In this document: piece by piece, positions 59,166 to 64,000 of the stretch
Layout of the letters: every line of letters starts with the position of its first letter
How positions within the stretch are numbered: position 1 is the first letter of the stretch
DNA from: Ciona intestinalis
Lineage: Eukaryota > Chordata > Ascidiacea > Phlebobranchia > Cionidae
Length of the DNA: 64,000 nt
NCBI RefSeq assembly: GCF_000224145.3
Contig: NW_004190479.2
Span: 108,878 to 172,877, forward strand
Direction of reading: 5' to 3'
Notes under the pieces: generated by a model
Seen by the model: the letters and a program-made list of their open reading frames with translations, nothing else
What the model was told of the DNA's origin: nothing
Database searches by the model: none
Position numbers and translations under genes: made by a program

Positions 59166-60284
59166 TGTTTACATTACCTTCATCGTAAATCAGAAGATTT
59201 CGATACCAGTTGCGGAAGTAAAATCAAACAACTCACTGTCTGACTGTGGGAAAGCAATGCCTTGTATTAGTTCTTACAGTTTAAATAATTAGTAAATCAT
59301 TGAACGGGTTGGCTAATCATTAATGTCGTTGTTCATTCCGTTTATGAATTTAGTCGACGGTCGGCGTGTACATTCTGGAATTTATTAACTAAACCTAGCT
59401 GATATGCGCTTTGAACAAATGTAGAAATATTACGTTTTGTTATGTGACAATGTGAGTCGACCACCTTGCTAGGAAAGCCAAGGCGAGGATTATAGTTCCA
59501 TTGCTTGTTCTTTACCAAACATAGAAAAGATCGTTTGGATTTTGACTGAATAGCGAAGGTCCGAGTATTGAAACTATCTTATTGATTTAGTTTACCACAT
59601 ACCAAATACTACGATACTGAATGAACGTAGCTGCGGAAATATATTCGTTCGGCTGCTTCTAGGACGTATAGTGTATAAAGTGAAACCGAAGTCAACACGT
59701 GGTAGCGCTATGGAGCAGTAGTGGTTAAGGCACTCGCCGCTTAACTACAGAATACGGGTTAGTGGTTGACGCTGCTACCATTGTGGGCGTATGTGTCCTT
59801 CTCGTTTAACATCCAACACCGAGTACCTACCCACTAACCTTTAAACCTTGATTGATTTTAAACGTCTTAACACAAAGACAGGAATAGATTACGCTTCGAT
59901 GTGGTATATAACCTTTTAATTTTTCCTCCAGCAGCTTTTACAAAGCGGTATTCACTAAACACAAGATACCAGTCATAACACCGACAATAATCGTGTGACT
60001 TAATTTCAGTAACATGTGCAGTGTAAAGAATATAATCAATATACACCGTATTGGGCGAATCACAAACCTAAACAATTACAGTTACCAGCGTTTATATACA
60101 AGCCTTAATCACGATATATGTACGAGATAATTACTCGTTGTTTACTTTCAACTATTTGGTATCCAGTTGTAGTTGTTAAATTTATAGCTGTTAAAATGTT
60201 TTTTAGAAGCTCAGCGTTAGTTGTAGTGATGTACGAAGTGATATGGTGTCCGTGTCTCTATTTCTTCTTTTGTTCCTCCAAAGT
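59166..60284. other. Spacer between paralogues; SINE-like copy
   Basis: No ORF of note. A SINE-like body lies at 59700-59830 (AGTGGTTAAGGCACTCGCCG, GACGCTGCTACCATTGTGGG, CGTATGTGTCCTT). Confidence 0.5.
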
Positions 60285-60815
60285 TTAGCGCCGAAGTGGC
60301 TCTTGTTTACGAAACCTCGTCATTAATGCCACCCCCCCATGGAAAACCGCAAAACCAAACGCACCAACACACAATACAACTGGAGGCACGGGAACACAGA
60401 GACCTCCAACCGTCACTGTAACAGCGGCAGCACCGCCTGTTATCAGACCGGCTTGCACAGCACCCCCCAGCACTATACCAGCAACAGCACCAATCGCTCC
60501 TGTTCCACCTGCTTACCTCCAATCTTCTGCGCGTCTTTCTTTATTATTTCTGCAATCCAGGTTTTAAATCTATCAATGTTTCCTGTATGGTTAGGATCGT
60601 TTTGCAACAGCCATGCAATGGATTCATTGACGTAATCCCGACAGTTGTTTAAAATGAGATTGTATTTCTTTGTCCACGAAGGGTGAATCAGGTTTTAGCA
60701 TTCCATTTCCCACACGATGTCGGTGAAATTACCCCATTTGTTGTCGTCATAGTAATTAACACCAATAGTTTCTGTTGTGTTCTTGGGTTTGTATTGAGAC
60801 GCCAAATTGTAAAGT
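60285..60815 (-). pseudogene. Second damaged paralogue of the 56978-58051 gene
   Basis: Successive blocks match the intact gene: ETIGVNYYDDNKWGNFTDIV, then a stop and loss of about 15 residues, then IHPSWTKKYNLILNNCRDYV, IIKKDAQKIGG, and, after a one-base deletion (GGTAAGCAGG versus GGTATAGCAGG), the Gly/Val-rich membrane tail ending RFRKQEPLRR. The His motif and coiled coil are absent. Confidence 0.75.
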
Positions 60816-60943
60816 GAAACGCTGGAATAGCGAATGAAACGCTCGAATAGCGAATGAAAACTAAGGCGAGCACACACGTATATATAGGGCACTTAATTGC
60901 GACATGCGACACAAATAACTACACAGCAACACAATTAATAATG

Positions 60944-61112
60944 AATCACGCTGACTGCGGCACATTGCGCAGGGCAAATCACGTGACTAAGGCATGCAAG
61001 TGCGAACCACGCTGATTGCGCAGATCACGTGGCTACGGCATGCAAGTGCGAACCACGCTGATTGCGGCACATTGCGCAGATCACGTGGCTACGGCATGCA
61101 ATTACGCCTGTC
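60944..61112. repeat. GC-rich tandem repeat, about 55-bp unit, 3 imperfect copies
   Basis: CACGCTGATTGCGGCACATT, GCGCAGATCACGTGGCTACG and GGCATGCAAGTGCGAACCAC repeat. Higher GC than the neighbourhood. It may be retroelement-derived, given the integrase fragment next to it. Confidence 0.8.
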
Positions 61113-61365
61113 GGGGGTGTGCCCGCAGGCGTGTCCACAACACCTCTTAACCGAAGATAAAATCTCTCGTGGGTAGTTCGTCGTTGTATTGTTCGGACTG
61201 TCTGGAACATGCAGTTCGGACTGTCTGGAACATGCACTTCTCGAGACGGAGCCTGCAGAAAATGCTCTTCTTCCTCCACCGGTTGTAAATCATCGTCGGA
61301 GCCGTATCGAACGCGTAGTTGGTCGATGTGACGGCGCCAGATTGGACCTCGGGGAAAAACTTGTT

Positions 61366-61835
61366 TCAGGAACCCAGCGACCCTCGGTTTTCGCTCGGGA
61401 CCAGGTATAACGCATAACCTGGATCGCCAACTTTAAATTGAGGTGGTATCCTTTGAATCGGCTTCGTTTGGCTACCTTGCATCACGTGTGCTGGTGAAGG
61501 CAACAGAGTATCAATTTTTGTTCGGAGTTGTCTGCCGTTTAGAAGTTCACTCGGTGAAAATCCACTAGCGTTGGGAATACGCCTGTATTGAAGGAGAAAC
61601 TCTTGATAATGCGTCTGCAAGGGGGTTTGGGAGACTGCATTGACCAATCTCTCCGCAGTGCCATTTGTTGCAGGGAAATGTGGTGCTCCCGTCAAGTGAA
61701 CAATGCCCCTCTGTGCTCGGGAGACTTCATTGACCAATCCCTCCGCAGCGCCATTTGTTGCAGGGAAATGTGGTGCTCCCGTCAAGTGAACGATGCCCCT
61801 CTGTGCTCGGGAGACTTCATTGACCAATCTCTCCG
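61366..61835 (-). mobile_element. Ty3/gypsy-type retroelement integrase C-terminal fragment
   Basis: The minus-strand frame reads GAPHFPATNGTAERLV, then HYQEFLLQYRRIPNASGFSP, SELLNGRQLRTKIDTLL and PPQFKVGDPGYALY. These are the end of the integrase core and the region after it in Ty3/gypsy polyproteins. A 90-bp (30-codon) in-frame block around the PATNG motif is repeated two to three times and runs into the N-gap. The element has no visible gag, protease or RT and is broken. Confidence 0.75.
61629..61835. repeat. 90-bp in-frame tandem duplication inside integrase
   Basis: TTGACCAATC(T/C)CTCCGCAG, CATTTGTTGCAGGGAAATGT and GGTGCTCCCGTCAAGTGAAC recur at 90-bp spacing, nearly identical, up to the gap. 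Confidence 0.9.
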
Positions 61836-61885
61836 NNNNNNNNNNNNNNNNNNNNNNNNNNNNNNNNNNNNNNNNNNNNNNNNNN
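61836..61885. other. Assembly gap (50 N)
   Basis: Run of N between the integrase fragment and the second PRPF31-PIPOX copy, i.e. at the contig join. Confidence 0.99.
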
Positions 61886-62061
61886 TGCCAGCTAGTATAA
61901 CTGTTAGAATTTCCCCAATCATTTCTTTGCACTTTTTCAATATTTAGTTAATTGTAACTGTTAATTTTTGACATATTTATCACCTTTCAGTTTGGGGTTG
62001 ATGGCGTTCACATATTTATTATACAATGGGGTTGCTTATATATTGTGTCTATGACACACAG

Positions 62062-62781
62062 GTGGACAACAAAACTCAAGTTCGAATCTCGAAAACTTTA
62101 CAAACGAAGATCCAGCGAGCGAACCGCGCTGGGTCGACTACGTCGGTCACATGGGGTGGAAAGTCAACCGTGCGCGACAGAGGTTCGGGGATCGCGTCGT
62201 CTGTCGCGTTTACCCCATTGAAAGGTAAGAAACGTTATTGTTGTGATGATGTTATGAGTGTTCATTGAATAATATGGCTTAGTTGGGGGTCACTGATGGG
62301 TTGTCTAGAATACGACTTCCCGAACTTTTTTGCTTGTGACCCATTTTATCTCCCAAAATTTTCCGCGTCCATTCACAGTTAATAGTAAAATATATGAAGT
62401 ACTTTGTGTAAAATTGATGAACTCTCGGTGACCCCTGAAGATCGTACCGTAACTCCCATTTTGAGAAGCCCTAGTTTAAACTGTCAGCTGTATAAAAATA
62501 CCCAGACAGTTACATGTGGTAACTTATAGTAAGACACCCTTGTTAGAACAACTGTCATTACCTATGCCAAGTAAATAAGTCACATTCATTCACGTATTGC
62601 ATGTGTTTAGTCAAATTCTTAATTGTTCGCATTCATTCATTGTTTTATTGCACCAGGAATTGAGATTGTGAATCCCAACGCTGCCGAGAAGAAACAAGAA
62701 GAAGAGGACGGTTGCAGCACTTACTTCTCTAACACTGCTTCCTTTGTTAAACTTAAACCAAGAAATGTACCGAGTGCTTGA
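62062..62781 (+). CDS. PRPF31: PRPF31 last two exons, second copy
   Basis: Exons 62062-62224 and 62657-62781 (TGA) equal 50850-51012 and 51443-51567. All coding differences I could spot (about six) are synonymous. Splice sites are intact. No upstream exons are present because the copy begins at the gap. Confidence 0.85.
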
Positions 62782-63144
62782 AGGATCTCAGCATATGAAT
62801 ATCTTTCATTGGTTGTAAACTGGATATTGCAACCTTTAGGCAACCTGTGCTAAACCACTAGGGTACAACTCTCTAAATCCCTATGTTGCGTAAGAGTGTG
62901 TCACTTTTTGATTCGGTTACATACTAGATTGGTTTACTTTTGACTGCTAATGTAAAAGTTAAAACCATTTTTTATGTGTGCTGGTTGCGTACTGTCACTG
63001 CTTATTTGAAATTGTACCAACGTAAGCCATCGGTCTCCTTATGTGTTTTATACTGAATCATTTGAAATAAAACTGGATAAGTTGCTTGATGCGTTGTACT
63101 AGTAGCTTTAGAAAGTGTCATTTTGACATACATTTTTTGTAATA

Positions 63145-63335
63145 CAATAGACACACATGGTGTATTCATACACCTCATGCTCACTGTCGAGTTATCACAT
63201 GGGTGTCTTTTTATACATCAGACACACATGGTGTATTCATACACCTCATGCTCACTGTCGAGTTATCACATGGGTGTCTTCTTATATACCAGACACATGG
63301 TGTACTCATACACCTCATGCTCACTGTTGAGTTAA
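63145..63335 (-). repeat. 71-bp minisatellite, 3 copies (second copy)
   Basis: Counterpart of 51930-52130, with unit-level differences (TTTTTATACATCAGACACAC; a shortened last unit). Confidence 0.9.
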
Positions 63336-63398
63336 AATCTAAGGAGTTTTATTACACATCGATCAGACGCACATGTTGTACGTAGCAAGTAACAATTC

Positions 63399-63961
63399 AT
63401 GAAACGCGTTTCCTGTGTAAATAGTTGTTCCATGGTTGTACACAGACAATACAGAGACGCTAAGACACCAGTCATGTACGACGCTATAGTAGTAGGCGCT
63501 GGAGTAATAGGTTCTTGGACTGCTTTACACTTGGCGAAAAAGGGTAGAAAAGTTCTGCTTTTGGAACAGGTTAGTTTAATTTGATCTATCCATGTTATTG
63601 GATTAAACATTACCCCGTTTTAAATGATGCTAACTACTAATACAGACTATACAGTACAACTGGTCTTGCTGGTGCAACAGCGAAATATTTAACTGGCGCT
63701 TATTCCCGAACCTTTTATTTATAGTGTGTTTTTAACGAATGCCGTTTTGCTGTCAATTCCGTTCTTTTCTTTTACCTTTTTCGAAGAGATATCATTCTTT
63801 ACATTCACACAGTACCAACGCTCCCACACACGCGGTAGCTCGCACGGCCAATCCAGAATCATACGAAAGCTGTACGTCGACCAACACCATGCACAGCTAA
63901 TGGACGAAGCTTACCAACTATGGAACGAGCTACAAACTTCAAGCGGGATCGACTTTTTCAA
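63399..63961 (+). CDS. PIPOX: PIPOX exons 1-2, second copy
   Basis: Exons 63399-63569 and 63813-63961 equal 52188-52346 and 52590-52738. The leader differs: substitutions plus 12 extra bases add four codons (SCSMVV region). From MYDAIVV onward the proteins are identical. The intron is intact. The rest lies beyond the window. Confidence 0.85.
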
Positions 63962-64000
63962 GTAATTGGAAAAAACTTGCCCGTTCAATATTATGATCAA

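Larger units (their letters stand above)
61886..64000 (+). repeat. Second copy of 50673-52772 (PRPF31 3' end to PIPOX exon 2)
   Basis: Collinear and near identical over about 2.1 kb, including introns, the minisatellite and intergenic DNA, with SNPs and small indels. It begins exactly at an N-gap and runs to the window edge. The probable explanation is an unmerged second haplotype; a true tandem duplication is the alternative. Confidence 0.9.

Overview
The window is eukaryotic, AT-rich nuclear DNA. Its genes are compact and multi-exon, with GT-AG introns of about 50-900 bp. Protein content (fascin, TXNDC11, PIGU, GID4, PRPF31, DCTN6, RNASEH2B, PIPOX) and gene style point to an invertebrate chordate, most likely an ascidian such as Ciona; the organism is inferred. 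Exons were found by reading both strands, joining GT/AG sites in phase and matching remembered vertebrate relatives. No alignment was run.

Layout. 1-4900: mostly unannotated, with one possible first exon (3012-3249, -), a 5S-like pseudogene and a repeat array. 4916-15975: three same-strand (-) genes, DCTN6, RNASEH2B and TXNDC11. 17411-23391: fascin (-, 8 exons). 23392-28875: gene-poor intergenic DNA. 28876-33532: PIGU (+, 12 exons). 34121-45178: a 23-exon (-) gene predicting a 1,314-residue ankyrin / pseudokinase / KEN-domain protein (RNase L/IRE1-like), the most interesting gene here. 46253-46912: intronless GID4 (+). 47631-51567: PRPF31 (+), its middle lost in an assembly gap. 52188-55765: a PIPOX-like sarcosine oxidase (+), cut by two gaps. 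56978-60815: a cluster (-) of one intact and two broken copies of an unrecognised coiled-coil / permuted papain-fold / membrane protein. 61366-61835: a Ty3/gypsy-type integrase fragment (-). 61886-64000: a near-identical second copy of the PRPF31 3' end and PIPOX 5' end, probably a misplaced second haplotype.

The genes do not form one pathway; they are unrelated housekeeping functions (dynactin, RNase H2, ER redox, actin bundling, GPI transamidase, E3 ligase, spliceosome) in a compact genome. Repeats are dense: a SINE-like element whose tail is amplified in tandem, a related 71-bp minisatellite, a 120-bp family, at least two MITE families and a 40-bp tRNA B-box-like minisatellite. Several introns start inside or consist of these repeats, which suggests repeat-driven intron gain. 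Four N-gaps and a piece of cloning-vector polylinker show the right-hand third is a patchy draft assembly.
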